Below are positions 9,328 to 17,646 of a stretch of 64,000 bases of DNA, piece by piece. The notes below the pieces were generated by a model. That model was not told the origin of the DNA, searched no databases, and was given only the letters and a program-made list of their open reading frames with translations. The translations under genes and the position numbers were made by a program. How positions within the stretch are numbered: the stretch's first letter is position 1; every line of letters begins with the position of its first letter. This stretch comes from Aeromonas tecta (lineage in GTDB: Bacteria > Pseudomonadota > Gammaproteobacteria > Enterobacterales > Aeromonadaceae), in contig NZ_CDCA01000028.1 of assembly GCF_000820185.1 (NCBI RefSeq), forward strand, positions 186,001 through 250,000. Direction: 5' to 3'.

Positions 9328-10278
9328 ATGCAAACTGAGATCGAGATAAAGTTTTTTGTCGCCAGCGACATCCAGGAACCTCTTTCCAACCTTCTGAATT
9401 CACTTGAAATTATTTCATCAGCTCAAGTCGGGCTCGGCAATGTCTATTTCGATACGCCAACCCTGGATTTACGCAGGCTCGACATGGGATTGCGTATTCG
9501 CCGCAGTGACAATTTTTCTGAGCAAACTATCAAATGCCGGGGCCAGGTGGTGGGGGGATTGCACGCCCGCCCCGAATACAACGCCCCCGTGGTGGGAGAA
9601 TTACCGACCCTGGTCAGTTTCCCCGACGATATCTGGCCGAGTCTGGCCGCGCGTGACGACATACAGGACAAACTGGTTGCCCAGTTTCGAACCGACTTTG
9701 AGCGCAAGCACTGGCTGATCGCCTTTGAAGGGGCACAGATCGAGCTGGCCTGGGATCGGGGGGATATCGTCGGCTCGCTGGGTCGCAGCGAGATCGACGA
9801 GCTGGAGCTGGAGCTCAAGTCCGGTAGTGCCCAGGCCCTGTTTGGACTGGCAGAGCGGCTGGCCGGGCTGGGCGGTGTCAGGCTGGGGGCACAATCCAAG
9901 GCGCAGCGCGGGTATCGGCTGGCGGGGCTAGGCAAGCCGCTGGCTGCGCAGCCCCTGCCGGATGTCAGCGGACTCGCCGTCGAGGCCTGCATCACCCTCG
10001 GCTTGCAGCATTGGCAGCACCATGAGCAGCTCTGGCTAGAGAGCGAGGGAAGTGAACGGCAGCAGGCGCGGCAGGGGCTCTTGCAGGGGGCGACTCTGCT
10101 GATGGAGGCGGCGGCGACCCTGGCGGTGGCGCCACCCTGGCTGGCTGCGCTGCTGATCCAGCATGACGTGCTGGCACAGGCGGCGGGCGAGGATGAGACA
10201 TTGTTGGCCCTGCTGCACCATGCAGACCTCGTTCGATTGCAACTGGCCATCGCGGCCTGGCTGCATCTGGGCCATTGA
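9328..10278 (+). CDS. CYTH-domain protein, YgiF-like inorganic triphosphatase, short form
   Basis: Member of the CYTH (CyaB-thiamine triphosphatase) superfamily, related to E. coli YgiF, which hydrolyses inorganic tripolyphosphate with divalent metal. The ATG at 9328 gives MQTEIEIKFFV with the diagnostic ExExK motif, and GGA lies 6 nt upstream. Further tunnel-fold residues include RRLDMGLRIRR, QTIKCRG, ELELELKSG and SKAQRGYRL. The C-terminal 110 residues look like the start of a CHAD helical domain. At 316 aa the protein is about 110 residues shorter than YgiF, so CHAD appears reduced. It is divergent from the DUF47-pit pair and is followed by a terminator. Substrate is not proven. Confidence 0.85.
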   Translation: MQTEIEIKFFVASDIQEPLSNLLNSLEIISSAQVGLGNVYFDTPTLDLRRLDMGLRIRRSDNFSEQTIKCRGQVVGGLHARPEYNAPVVGELPTLVSFPDDIWPSLAARDDIQDKLVAQFRTDFERKHWLIAFEGAQIELAWDRGDIVGSLGRSEIDELELELKSGSAQALFGLAERLAGLGGVRLGAQSKAQRGYRLAGLGKPLAAQPLPDVSGLAVEACITLGLQHWQHHEQLWLESEGSERQQARQGLLQGATLLMEAAATLAVAPPWLAALLIQHDVLAQAAGEDETLLALLHHADLVRLQLAIAAWLHLGH

Positions 10279-10306
10279 GGTCCGGCAGACAGTAAAAGGC
10301 TGGTAG

Positions 10307-10336
10307 TAAAAAGGTGAGCCTAGGCTCACCTTTTTT
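10307..10336. terminator. Bidirectional terminator after the CYTH gene
   Basis: Near-perfect palindrome AAGGTGAGCC/GGCTCACCTT (10311-10320 with 10323-10332), flanked by AAAA on the left and TTTTTT on the right. It serves the CYTH gene and the convergent SlyB-like gene. Confidence 0.85.
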
Positions 10337-10394
10337 GTCTCTGATTTCCATCTGGCCAGTGCGGTCGTTGGCCTCATAGGTTCTTTGGCCGGGA

Positions 10395-10865
10395 TCAGTT
10401 CACCACGGCCACGTTGATGCTGCCGTTGCCCTGGGTCATGCGAACGCGAGCACCCGGTACGAAGGTCGGGCTGGCTTTTTGTACCACCACGATGGACTCA
10501 CCATTCTCTTTCTTGATCTCGAGTTCGACCCCGTCGACCTGGTTCAATTTGTCTCCGGCGGCCTTGCCCGCGGCGGCACCTGCGATGGCGCCCCCGGCGG
10601 CGGCGATGTCACTGCCCCGACCCCCGCCTATGGTGCTGCCGAGCAGGCCACCGACTACGGCGCCCCCGATAGTACCGAGAATGGCGTTATCTTCACCCTG
10701 GATCTTGACCGGGCGGGTGGAGAGGATGGTGCCATAGCTGACGGTCTGCACTTGCTTGGCGCGGTCCTTGGTGTAGACATCGCCAGAGTAGACGTCGCTG
10801 TTGGCACAACCCGTGATGGCGGTAGTGGCGGCCAGCAGGGTAACGAGAGCAATATGTTTCAACAT
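10395..10865 (-). CDS. SlyB/Pcp-like outer-membrane lipoprotein
   Basis: Predicted lipoprotein of 156 aa. The signal peptide MLKHIALVTLLAATTAITGC ends in lipobox ITGC. The mature part has the glycine-zipper membrane segment typical of the SlyB/Pcp (17-kDa antigen) family: ILGTIGGAVVGGLLGSTIGG and IAAAGGAIAGAAAGKAAG. A small beta domain follows (VELEIKKENGESIVVVQ, PGARVRM). E. coli SlyB stabilises outer-membrane proteins under envelope stress, but the role here is not shown. It is transcribed alone and ends in a shared terminator. The region upstream holds the 46-bp tandem repeats. Confidence 0.9.
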   Translation of the reverse strand: MLKHIALVTLLAATTAITGCANSDVYSGDVYTKDRAKQVQTVSYGTILSTRPVKIQGEDNAILGTIGGAVVGGLLGSTIGGGRGSDIAAAGGAIAGAAAGKAAGDKLNQVDGVELEIKKENGESIVVVQKASPTFVPGARVRMTQGNGSINVAVVN

Positions 10866-10961
10866 GATGAGCCTCCTGGGCGGGCATCTAATTAATCTGG
10901 TTGTTGAGCCTGACTTTACGCCAACCGGATTGTGCAGGAAACCCGCAAAGTGTAACCAATT

Positions 10962-11145
10962 ATGTGATACGCAGAACGTCGCCCTTCTGGATGTGTATCA
11001 GGCCAGCATGTGATACGCAGAACGTCGCCCTTCTGGATGTGTATCAGGCCAGCATGTGATACGCAGAACGAAGCCCTTCTGGATGTGTATCAGGCCAGTA
11101 TGTGATACGCAGAACGCAGCCCTTCTGGATGCGTATCAGGCCAGT
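10962..11145. repeat. Four tandem 46-bp repeats with an internal palindrome
   Basis: Units lie at 10962-11007, 11008-11053, 11054-11099 and 11100-11145 and are nearly identical. The first two match exactly. Each carries TGATACGC near its left end and a matching (G)TGTATCA or GCGTATCA near its right end, plus an inner AGAA/TTCT pair. Each can therefore fold as a hairpin. Unit 4 contains the last codons and stop of the GNAT gene (minus strand CTGGCCTGA), and the other units carry copies of the same codons. There are no spacers, so this is not a CRISPR array. Confidence 0.93.
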
Positions 11146-11588
11146 CGTTTTTCCAGCAGCAATCGGTCCTCACCCGGACCAAAATAGCCCGGCTCCTCGC
11201 TCAGCTGTGCATAGCCGAGGCGAAAATAGAGGCGCTGGGCCGGATTGGCCGGGTCAACGGTCAGTCGAACCCGCTCGGCCCGCGCATTGGCAAGTGCCTG
11301 CTCCATCTGCAGCATCATGCGCTCGGCAAGGCCGAAGCCGCGAGCCTCTGGCAACACGGCCAGGGAGAGCAGCCAGCCTTGCGACCGATCCTGTCCCAAT
11401 CCACCAAGGGCATAGCCAAGCAGCTTGCCATCGAGTTCGGCAACCAGCAACAGCTCGGGCCACAAGTCCATGGCTTGGCGGAAGAAGAAGCCGGGATAGA
11501 CATCTTCCCCGAAGACGTCGACATCGATCTGCCAGATGGCATGCATGTCGGTGTGGCGGGCCACTCTCAAAACGGGGGGCTGGTGCAT
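11136..11588 (-). CDS. GNAT-family N-acetyltransferase
   Basis: Cytosolic acetyl-CoA-dependent acetyltransferase of 150 aa; the acceptor is unknown. The GNAT core is visible: WLLSLAVLPEARGFGLAERMM carries the acetyl-CoA pyrophosphate loop (motif A, R-G-F-G-L-A; shown in part here), and NPAQRLYFRLGYAQ is motif B. The architecture is RimI-like, but that is not evidence for ribosomal protein S18 as substrate. Its 3' end lies inside the last unit of the four-copy 46-bp repeat. Any terminator would have to be one of those hairpins, and none has a T-run. Confidence 0.85.
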   Translation of the reverse strand: MHQPPVLRVARHTDMHAIWQIDVDVFGEDVYPGFFFRQAMDLWPELLLVAELDGKLLGYALGGLGQDRSQGWLLSLAVLPEARGFGLAERMMLQMEQALANARAERVRLTVDPANPAQRLYFRLGYAQLSEEPGYFGPGEDRLLLEKRLA

Positions 11589-11695
11589 CTTGGCTCCTGT
11601 TGTCCTGTGCGCTGCGCTTGGCAGTCAAAAGAACCACAGGGTAGTGAGCCATTTGGCGCGATGCAAGCCGTGTGCTGGCGAAGCACATCATGCCA

Positions 11696-12097
11696 TCAGG
11701 GCGGTAGCGGTCGGCCATGAGGGCGTTTGGGGGGCTTGCGGCGGCTGTCCAGCAGATGGCACAAGGCGAGCCAGGGATGGCGCCACAGCATGCGCGGGCC
11801 GCTCCACTTCATGATCAGCTGGATCTGTTTGCGCATGGCGGGGGCATAGCAGTGGATGTCGCACTTGGCACAGGTCGGCTTGTGGCTATGGCCATAGCGG
11901 CAGCGACGCAGGCGCTGATGGGCAAATTCTCGCAACTGCTGGCAGTGGCGGCAGTCGTCATGGTGATGATGGTTGCAGTAGAGGCGGATCATGGCGCTGA
12001 CCGTCAACCGCTCCCGCCTGAGCCTGGGATGCTCGGGTGCCTGGCTGGCACCTGCACTGCGACGAGTGCCTGGGTGATTGGAGTTCATGGCGGTCAT
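11696..12097 (-). CDS. YgbA-like protein, nitrous oxide-stimulated promoter family
   Basis: Small cysteine/histidine-rich protein similar to the YgbA family, whose genes are often in NsrR or NO-responsive regulons. Visible features are RERLTVSAMIRLYC, a CNHHHHDDCRHC cluster, CRYGHSHKPTCAKCDIHCY and MKWSGPRMLWRHPWLAL. The many Cys/His suggest a metal site. The ATG at 12097 gives 133 aa. An in-frame ATG at 12184 would place the N-terminus across the terminator of the upstream gene (12145-12172), so the shorter form is preferred; 12088 is another option. Function is unknown. Confidence 0.75.
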   Translation of the reverse strand: MTAMNSNHPGTRRSAGASQAPEHPRLRRERLTVSAMIRLYCNHHHHDDCRHCQQLREFAHQRLRRCRYGHSHKPTCAKCDIHCYAPAMRKQIQLIMKWSGPRMLWRHPWLALCHLLDSRRKPPKRPHGRPLPP

Positions 12098-12144
12098 TGT
12101 CCTGACCTGCTCGGCAAGGGTGTTGATGCAGGTCAAAAGCCGGG

Positions 12145-12172
12145 ACAAAAAAACAGGGCCCTTAGGCCCTGT
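12145..12172 (-). terminator. Terminator of the aminopeptidase P gene
   Basis: Minus strand: ACAGGGCC/GGCCCTGT stem with a 4-nt loop (12172-12153), followed by TTTTTTT. It lies 29 bp after the stop of the M24 peptidase gene. Confidence 0.85.
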
Positions 12173-12200
12173 GTCATCAGACAACCTCGATTGTCTGCGA

Positions 12201-14003
12201 TTAGATGAGGCTGGTCGCCTGCTCCAGCCAGGCGAGATCCTCGCCCTCGAGTAAGGGACTCAGGCGGCGGAACACTTCGACATGGTAGTCGTTGATCCAG
12301 CGGAACTCGTCCTGGCTCAACAGGCTGCGATCGATGAGGCGGGTATCGAAGGGGACATAGGTCAGCCGCTCGAAACCCAGCATCGGCAACTCGCCGCGTG
12401 GCTCCTGCTCGGTTACGACCACCAGGTTTTCACAGCGGATCCCGAATGCATCTTCCCGGTAGTAGCCAGGCTCGTTGGAGAGCACCATACCCGGTTGCAG
12501 TGCCACCAGGCTGCCCTTGGGGGCGATGCGCTGCGGACCCTCGTGCACGCTCAGGAAGTGGCCGACGCCGTGACCGGTGCCGTGGTCGTAGTTGTAACCG
12601 GCCTGCCACAGGGGCATGCGAGCCAGCACATCGAGCTGGATGCCGGCGGTGCCGCGCGGGAAGCGAGCCTGATCCAGCGCGATGTGACCCTGCAGTACCC
12701 GGGTGAACATGGCCTTGTGCTCGTCGGTTACCTCACCCACCTTGACGGTGCGGGTGATGTCGGTGGTGCCATCCAGATACTGGGCACCGGAGTCCACCAG
12801 ATAGATGCTGTCCTGACCGAAGGCGCGCGGCACACCGTTGGTGTGACGGTAATGACACATGGCGGCGTTGGGGCCGAGCGCCGAGATGGTGTCGAAGCTC
12901 GGTTCCACATAGTGATCCTGCTCGCGGCGGAAGGCTTCCAGCCGATCGGCCAGGGTGCCTTCATCCACGCCGTCGAACTCGCCGGAGGCGATCAGCCGAT
13001 CCAGCCAGGCGAGGAAGCGGGTGACGGCGACGCCATCACGCAGGTGGGCGCGCTGCATGCCAGCCAGCTCAGTCTCGTTCTTGCAGGCCTTGGGTAACAT
13101 GGTGGGATCCTGGCCCGCCACCAGGATGGCACCGGCTTCTTCCATGATGAGCTGGGTCCAGGCGTTGGCGGTGTTCGGGTCGGCCAGCACCTTCTGCTGA
13201 TCTTCCCCGATGCGCTGCAGCACGTCGCTCAACTTGTCGATCGGATAGACGGAGACATCCTGCCCCACGTGGCGGGAGAAGGCGACGCAGTCGATCTTGT
13301 CGGTATCGACGAAGAAATCCATGCTGGTGTTGGCGTAGAGCACGGCAAAGCCCAGCACCACTGGCAGGCGCTCTACGTCACGACCGCGCAGGTTGAGCAG
13401 CCAGTTGATGGGCTCGGCCTGGGTCAGCAGCACCGCGTCCAGGCCGCGCTTGCGCAGATCGCTTGCCAACAGTTCACGTTTGGCCTGGCTCGATTGACCC
13501 GCCAGCTCCTCGCTGTAGAGGATGACCGACGTCTTGGTCGGCGCCGGGCGATCGCGCCAGTGCAGGTCGATGGGGTTCTCGTTGACTCGCACCAGCTCGA
13601 TGCCGCGCTCGGTCAGCACTGCCTTGGCATTCTGGTACCAGGCCAGGCTGTGCAGACGGGCATCGAAACCGACCCGGGAGCCTGCAGGCAGCTGCTCTGC
13701 CAGCCACTGTACATGGGGATCTTCGTTGAGATGGAGGAACTCAAACAGCTCGGCCGGTGCTTGCATGCGAGCTTGCACCGTGTAACGACCGTCGATGAAC
13801 AGGGCCGCCCGCTGCGCCATGATGATGGCGAGTCCGGCGGAGCCGTTGAAACCCGTGATCCAGTCCAGACGCTCGGCGTAGGCGGGGATGTACTCTCCCA
13901 GGTGTTCGTCGTCGTGGGGAACGATGAAGGCGTCCAGCTCTTGCGCGGCCAGGGTGGCCCTGACTTGGGCGACGCGGGTTTCAATAATCTCGAAATGGTT
14001 CAT
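12201..14003 (-). CDS. Xaa-Pro aminopeptidase (aminopeptidase P, M24B family, long form)
   Basis: Cytosolic dinuclear-metal exopeptidase that removes an N-terminal residue before proline. At 600 aa it is the long, three-domain (creatinase-like) aminopeptidase P type rather than the 440-aa E. coli PepP. Two N-terminal creatinase-type domains (DAFIVPHDDEHLGEYIPAYAERL, shown in part) precede the pita-bread catalytic domain. Its metal and catalytic motifs are VDSGAQYLDGTTDITRT (two Asp), HGTGHGVGHFLSVHEGPQ (His), LSNEPGYY (Glu) and GIRCENLV (Glu). It lies 33 bp downstream of a GntR regulator on the same strand, which suggests a two-gene unit. A strong terminator follows. Confidence 0.93.
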   Translation of the reverse strand: MNHFEIIETRVAQVRATLAAQELDAFIVPHDDEHLGEYIPAYAERLDWITGFNGSAGLAIIMAQRAALFIDGRYTVQARMQAPAELFEFLHLNEDPHVQWLAEQLPAGSRVGFDARLHSLAWYQNAKAVLTERGIELVRVNENPIDLHWRDRPAPTKTSVILYSEELAGQSSQAKRELLASDLRKRGLDAVLLTQAEPINWLLNLRGRDVERLPVVLGFAVLYANTSMDFFVDTDKIDCVAFSRHVGQDVSVYPIDKLSDVLQRIGEDQQKVLADPNTANAWTQLIMEEAGAILVAGQDPTMLPKACKNETELAGMQRAHLRDGVAVTRFLAWLDRLIASGEFDGVDEGTLADRLEAFRREQDHYVEPSFDTISALGPNAAMCHYRHTNGVPRAFGQDSIYLVDSGAQYLDGTTDITRTVKVGEVTDEHKAMFTRVLQGHIALDQARFPRGTAGIQLDVLARMPLWQAGYNYDHGTGHGVGHFLSVHEGPQRIAPKGSLVALQPGMVLSNEPGYYREDAFGIRCENLVVVTEQEPRGELPMLGFERLTYVPFDTRLIDRSLLSQDEFRWINDYHVEVFRRLSPLLEGEDLAWLEQATSLI

Positions 14004-14036
14004 GTCGTTAATGCCAGATTGTGGTGATGTGAGTGT

Positions 14037-14702
14037 TCACTGATGGTGACTGCCGGCCAGGATCTGTTTGATTGACTGGCCAGCCGCCTCGATATGTTGT
14101 TTGAGCAGGACCACGGCTTCGTGTTTGCGACGGGCCCGGCACAATTCCAGCAGCTTGGCGTGTTCGCGCTCGGCCTTGTCCACCCCGCCTTGGGCAAACA
14201 GCAGCTCGAAGCGCACGTAGCGATCACAGCTCAGATTGATCTGGGCGATCAGCTCCAGTGCCTGGGGACGATTGGCGGCCTGATAGAGGGTGGCGTGAAA
14301 ACGATGATTCAACTCGGCCCAGTGTTCGATCTGGGTGCCGGACTCCAGCGCCAGGTCAAACTGGGCCAGGATGGCCTGCGCCTCAGCGAAGGTCTCCTCC
14401 GTCATCAGGTCGACGGCGTGGAACAGGGTATCGGCTTCCAGCAGGGCTCGCAAATAAAAGAGCTCCTCGATGGCGGAGGCATCCAGCATGGTGACCACGG
14501 CGCCGCGATGGGCCTCGAATTTCACCAGTCCCTGCGCCTCCAACTGCATCAGGGCCTCGCGTACCGGAATGCGGCTCACCGCCAGCTCCTTGGCGATGGC
14601 ATCCTGGCGCAGGGGGGCGCCAGCGGGGAATTCGCCACGCAGGATTCGGCCACGGAGGTTATCCATCACCATCTGGGTGCGGGTCTGATAGGGTGGGTTC
14701 AT
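14037..14702 (-). CDS. GntR-family transcriptional regulator, FCD (FadR) subfamily
   Basis: DNA-binding regulator of 221 aa. The ATG at 14702 (MNPPYQTRTQMVMDNLRG) is preferred because an upstream extension to 14801 would read through the promoter region. The N-terminal winged helix is clear (LRGRILRGEFPAGAPLRQD, IAKELAVSRIPVREALMQLE). The C-terminal all-helical FCD ligand domain has the conserved Arg/Asp/His pattern (LRALLEADTLFHAV, LNHRFHATLYQAA). It is probably co-transcribed with the downstream aminopeptidase P gene, so its ligand may be a peptide or amino-acid derivative; this is inference. A TTGTATA tandem repeat just upstream of its start is a candidate operator. Confidence 0.88.
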   Translation of the reverse strand: MNPPYQTRTQMVMDNLRGRILRGEFPAGAPLRQDAIAKELAVSRIPVREALMQLEAQGLVKFEAHRGAVVTMLDASAIEELFYLRALLEADTLFHAVDLMTEETFAEAQAILAQFDLALESGTQIEHWAELNHRFHATLYQAANRPQALELIAQINLSCDRYVRFELLFAQGGVDKAEREHAKLLELCRARRKHEAVVLLKQHIEAAGQSIKQILAGSHHQ

Positions 14703-14730
14703 GCTCGGGTCACGGGGAGTCGTTACAAAA

Positions 14731-14744
14731 TTGTATATTGTATA
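14731..14744. promoter_or_regulatory. Tandem TTGTATA repeat, candidate GntR operator
   Basis: Two adjacent heptamers TTGTATA (14731-14737 and 14738-14744) lie about 30 bp upstream of the GntR-type gene and overlap likely -10 sequences. Some FCD regulators, such as NanR, bind short direct repeats, so autoregulation is plausible. Confidence 0.5.
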
Positions 14745-14817
14745 AAGTTTGGTTGAATCTAACGCGCAACCGTCGGCGAGGCAAGGCATGGCGGGAGCCA
14801 AACGCCGCAGTTCGGCT

Positions 14818-14850
14818 AAAAAAATACCGGCCAGCGAGGCTGACCGGTAT
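14818..14850 (-). terminator. Terminator of pckA
   Basis: Minus strand: ATACCGGTCAGC pairs with GCTGGCCGGTAT (one G-T mismatch) around loop CTC, followed by seven T. It sits 29 bp after the pckA stop. Confidence 0.85.
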
Positions 14851-14878
14851 GAGATTGTGAAGAATTATCGGCGCTGGA

Positions 14879-16504
14879 TTACAGCTGCGGGCCCGCAGCG
14901 ACCAGGCGTTTGCCCTCGTCGGTGTCGGTGAAGCGCTCGAAGTTCTTGATAAAGCGTCCCGCCAGATCCACCGCCTTGGCATCCCACTGCGCCTTATCGG
15001 CATAAGTATCACGCGGGTCGAGAATGGCCGGGTTCACATCATGCAACTCGGTCGGTACTTCCAGGTTGAAGATAGGCAGCACCTTGGTCTGGGCCTGCTC
15101 GATGGAGCCATCGAGAATGGCGTCGATGATGGCGCGGGTATCCTTGATGGAGATCCGTTTGCCGGTGCCATTCCAGCCGGTGTTGACCAGATAGGCTTCG
15201 GCGCCCGATGCTTCCATCCGCTTCACCAGTTCCTGACCGTACTTGGTCGGGTGCAGGCTGAGGAAGGCTGCACCGAAGCAGGAGGAGAAGGTGGGCGTCG
15301 GCTCGGTGATGCCACGCTCGGTACCGGCCAGCTTGGCGGTGAAGCCAGACAGGAAGTGGTACTTTGTCTGCTCCTTGGTCAGCTTGGCGACCGGAGGCAG
15401 CACCCCGAAGGCATCGGCGGTCAGGAAGATCACCTTGTTGGCATGACCCGCCTTGGAGACCGGCTTGACGATGTTCTCGATGTGGTAGATGGGGTAGGAG
15501 ACCCGGGTGTTCTCGGTACGGGAGCCATCGTTGAAATCGATGGTGCCGTCATCCGCCACCGTCACGTTCTCCAGCAGCGCATCACGACGGATGGCGTTGA
15601 AGATGTCCGGCTCGGCCTCTTTGGAGAGCTTGATGGTCTTGGCGTAGCAGCCACCTTCGAAGTTGAACACACCGTCATCGTCCCAGCCGTGCTCGTCATC
15701 GCCGATGAGTGCACGCTTGGGATCGGTGGAGAGGGTGGTCTTGCCGGTGCCGGACAGGCCGAAGAAGATGGCCACGTCGCCGTCCTGACCCACGTTGGCG
15801 GAGCAGTGCATGGAGGCGATGCCGCGCAGGGGCAGGAAGTAGTTCATCATGGAGAACATGCCCTTCTTCATCTCGCCACCGTACCAGGTGCCGCCGATGA
15901 GCTGAATGCCCTCGGTCAGATTGAAGGCGACGAAGTTCTCGGAGTTGAGCCCCTGTTCCTGCCAGTTCGGGTTGGTGCATTTGGCACCGTTCATCACCAC
16001 GAAGTCCGGTTTGAAGCTTCTCAGCTCCTCCTCGCTCGGGCGGATGAACATGTTCTTGACGAAGTGAGCCTGCCAGGCCACCTCGGTGATGACGCGCACC
16101 GCCAGACGGGTATCCGGGTTGGCACCGCAGAAGCCATCCACCACAAACAGGCGCTTGCCGGAGAGCTGTTTGGTCACCAGGGATTTCAGATGTGACCAGA
16201 CTTCCGGGCTGAGAGCTTTGTTATCGTTCTTACCCTGGTCAGACCACCACACAGTATTCTGGGTAGTGGCGTCTTTGACGATATATTTATCTTTTGGGGA
16301 ACGGCCGGTAAAGATGCCGGTGTTGACATTGACGGCGCCGAGCTCGGTGACGACGCCCCGCTCGAATCCTTCCAGGTCTGGGCGGGTCTCTTCGGCGAAA
16401 AGCTGCTCATAGGAGGGGTTGCGAACGATTTCTTGGCTGTTTTTGATGCCGTACTGGTCTAGTTGTAATTGTTGGGCCAGGGTGGGTGTTGCCACGATAG
16501 TCAT
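14879..16504 (-). CDS. pckA: Phosphoenolpyruvate carboxykinase (ATP)
   Basis: Gluconeogenic enzyme converting oxaloacetate and ATP to phosphoenolpyruvate, ADP and CO2 in the cytosol. The 541-aa length is usual for the ATP-dependent family. Diagnostic motifs are [14 protein letters not shown], the kinase-1a P-loop [13 protein letters not shown], the metal/kinase-2 segment [24 protein letters not shown], and [17 protein letters not shown] near the C-terminus. The gene has its own promoter: TATAAT on the minus strand at 16578-16573, followed immediately by an 18-bp perfect palindrome. It also has its own terminator. The opposite anaplerotic enzyme gene, ppc, is elsewhere in the window. Confidence 0.97.
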   Translation of the reverse strand: MTIVATPTLAQQLQLDQYGIKNSQEIVRNPSYEQLFAEETRPDLEGFERGVVTELGAVNVNTGIFTGRSPKDKYIVKDATTQNTVWWSDQGKNDNKALSPEVWSHLKSLVTKQLSGKRLFVVDGFCGANPDTRLAVRVITEVAWQAHFVKNMFIRPSEEELRSFKPDFVVMNGAKCTNPNWQEQGLNSENFVAFNLTEGIQLIGGTWYGGEMKKGMFSMMNYFLPLRGIASMHCSANVGQDGDVAIFFGLSGTGKTTLSTDPKRALIGDDEHGWDDDGVFNFEGGCYAKTIKLSKEAEPDIFNAIRRDALLENVTVADDGTIDFNDGSRTENTRVSYPIYHIENIVKPVSKAGHANKVIFLTADAFGVLPPVAKLTKEQTKYHFLSGFTAKLAGTERGITEPTPTFSSCFGAAFLSLHPTKYGQELVKRMEASGAEAYLVNTGWNGTGKRISIKDTRAIIDAILDGSIEQAQTKVLPIFNLEVPTELHDVNPAILDPRDTYADKAQWDAKAVDLAGRFIKNFERFTDTDEGKRLVAAGPQL

Positions 16505-16554
16505 TATGTTCTCCTGGGTTCAGAGGTTTTGTAGGGTTCTATCTGGCTTTCATG

Positions 16555-16578
16555 CTACCACCTAGGTGGTAGATTATA
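16555..16578 (-). promoter_or_regulatory. pckA promoter -10 and abutting 18-bp palindromic operator
   Basis: TATAAT (16578-16573, minus strand) is directly followed by the perfect palindrome CTACCACCTAGGTGGTAG (16572-16555). The palindrome would therefore cover the transcription start, about 50-70 bp upstream of the pckA ATG. Such a position is expected for a repressor site. I do not recognise the motif. Confidence 0.65.
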
Positions 16579-16625
16579 GAGATCGCCATCAAACTTTATA
16601 AAATAGGGTATTTTTTTGTTATTTA

Positions 16626-16651
16626 AGTTAAAGGCGGGTTTTGCCCGCCTT
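16626..16651 (-). terminator. Probable terminator of hslO
   Basis: Stem AAGGCGGG/CCCGCCTT (16631-16638 with 16644-16651), loop TTTTG, with a short interrupted T-run on the minus strand. Confidence 0.6.
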
Positions 16652-16654
16652 CAT

Positions 16655-17539
16655 TTAGTGTAACTTGTTTGCATCATTATCGGGAGCCCTGCTGAACAGG
16701 GTTTCGATGTCGATCTCATCGAATTGGTACTCGGCGCCGCAATAATCGCAGTGCATGTCGATCTTGCCGAGCTCCTGCACCATGGCCACTGCTTCTTCTT
16801 TCTCTATCTGCAGCAGAGCCCCTTCGCAACGGGCGCGGGAGCAGGTGCAACGGAACTCTATGGCCTGGGGATCAAACACCCGCACCTTGTCCTGGTGATA
16901 GAGGCGATAGAGGATCTCTTCGGCTTCCAGGCCAAAAAGCTCTTCATCCTTGATGGTGCTGGTGAGCTGGGTCAGGTGATCGAAATCGGCGCTGTGATCC
17001 TCGCTCTGGGCGGGGAGCGCCTGCAGCAGGATTCCGGCGGCGCGGGGCTCGCCCTCATGATGGCCGGTGCGGATCCAGAGTTTGGTCGCGAGCTGTTCGG
17101 ACTGGGCGAAGTACTGCTCGAGGCAGCCCGCCAGGGTGTCAGCTTCGAGGGCGATGATGCCCTGATAGCGCTCGCCCTGCTCCGGGGTGATGGTGATCAC
17201 CAGCTGGCCGTTGCCGACCAGGCTCTGCAGCTTGCCGTCAGTGGGCAGCTCGCCTTCGTAACGGGCGACGCCACGCAATTGCTGGTTGTGATCACCGTTG
17301 ATCACCGCCAGACGCACCGGACCGTCCCCTTGCAGTTGCACCGTGATGGAGCCTTCGAACTTGAGGGTGGCGGTCAGCAGGCTGGTGGCGACCAGCAGTT
17401 CACCCAACAGCTTCTGCACCTGCACCGGGTAGTTCTGGGCTTCCACGATGTGGCGGTAAGTACGATCCAACTGGACCAGTTCCCCCCGCACTTCGTACTC
17501 TTCGAACAGATAGCGATACAGGAGATCTTGGTTACTCAT
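16655..17539 (-). CDS. hslO: Redox-regulated molecular chaperone Hsp33
   Basis: Cytosolic holdase activated by oxidation, which releases zinc and unfolds a linker so unfolding proteins can be bound. The protein is 294 aa from the ATG at 17539, spaced 7 nt from AGGA; an ATG one codon upstream is also possible. The C-terminal zinc ligands appear as CTC (within [12 protein letters not shown]) and CDYC ([10 protein letters not shown]), the CxC and CxxC pair of the family. The N-terminal part matches the Hsp33 core ([40 protein letters not shown]; each quoted in part). It lies downstream of hslR in the hslR-hslO order known from enterobacteria. Confidence 0.96.
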   Translation of the reverse strand: MSNQDLLYRYLFEEYEVRGELVQLDRTYRHIVEAQNYPVQVQKLLGELLVATSLLTATLKFEGSITVQLQGDGPVRLAVINGDHNQQLRGVARYEGELPTDGKLQSLVGNGQLVITITPEQGERYQGIIALEADTLAGCLEQYFAQSEQLATKLWIRTGHHEGEPRAAGILLQALPAQSEDHSADFDHLTQLTSTIKDEELFGLEAEEILYRLYHQDKVRVFDPQAIEFRCTCSRARCEGALLQIEKEEAVAMVQELGKIDMHCDYCGAEYQFDEIDIETLFSRAPDNDANKLH

Positions 17540-17646
17540 CATGCATTCCTAGGGTCTTCGTGGTGTAAATTGATAAACACATTGTTAAACAGGTGGTTAG
17601 GAACTTATCCGTGCCCCTGTCGTCATAAAAGGGCCATCAAGGCATA

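Noticed and set aside
10962..11145. CRISPR array
   Set aside because: The 46-bp units are directly adjacent with no unique spacers, and no cas gene is nearby.
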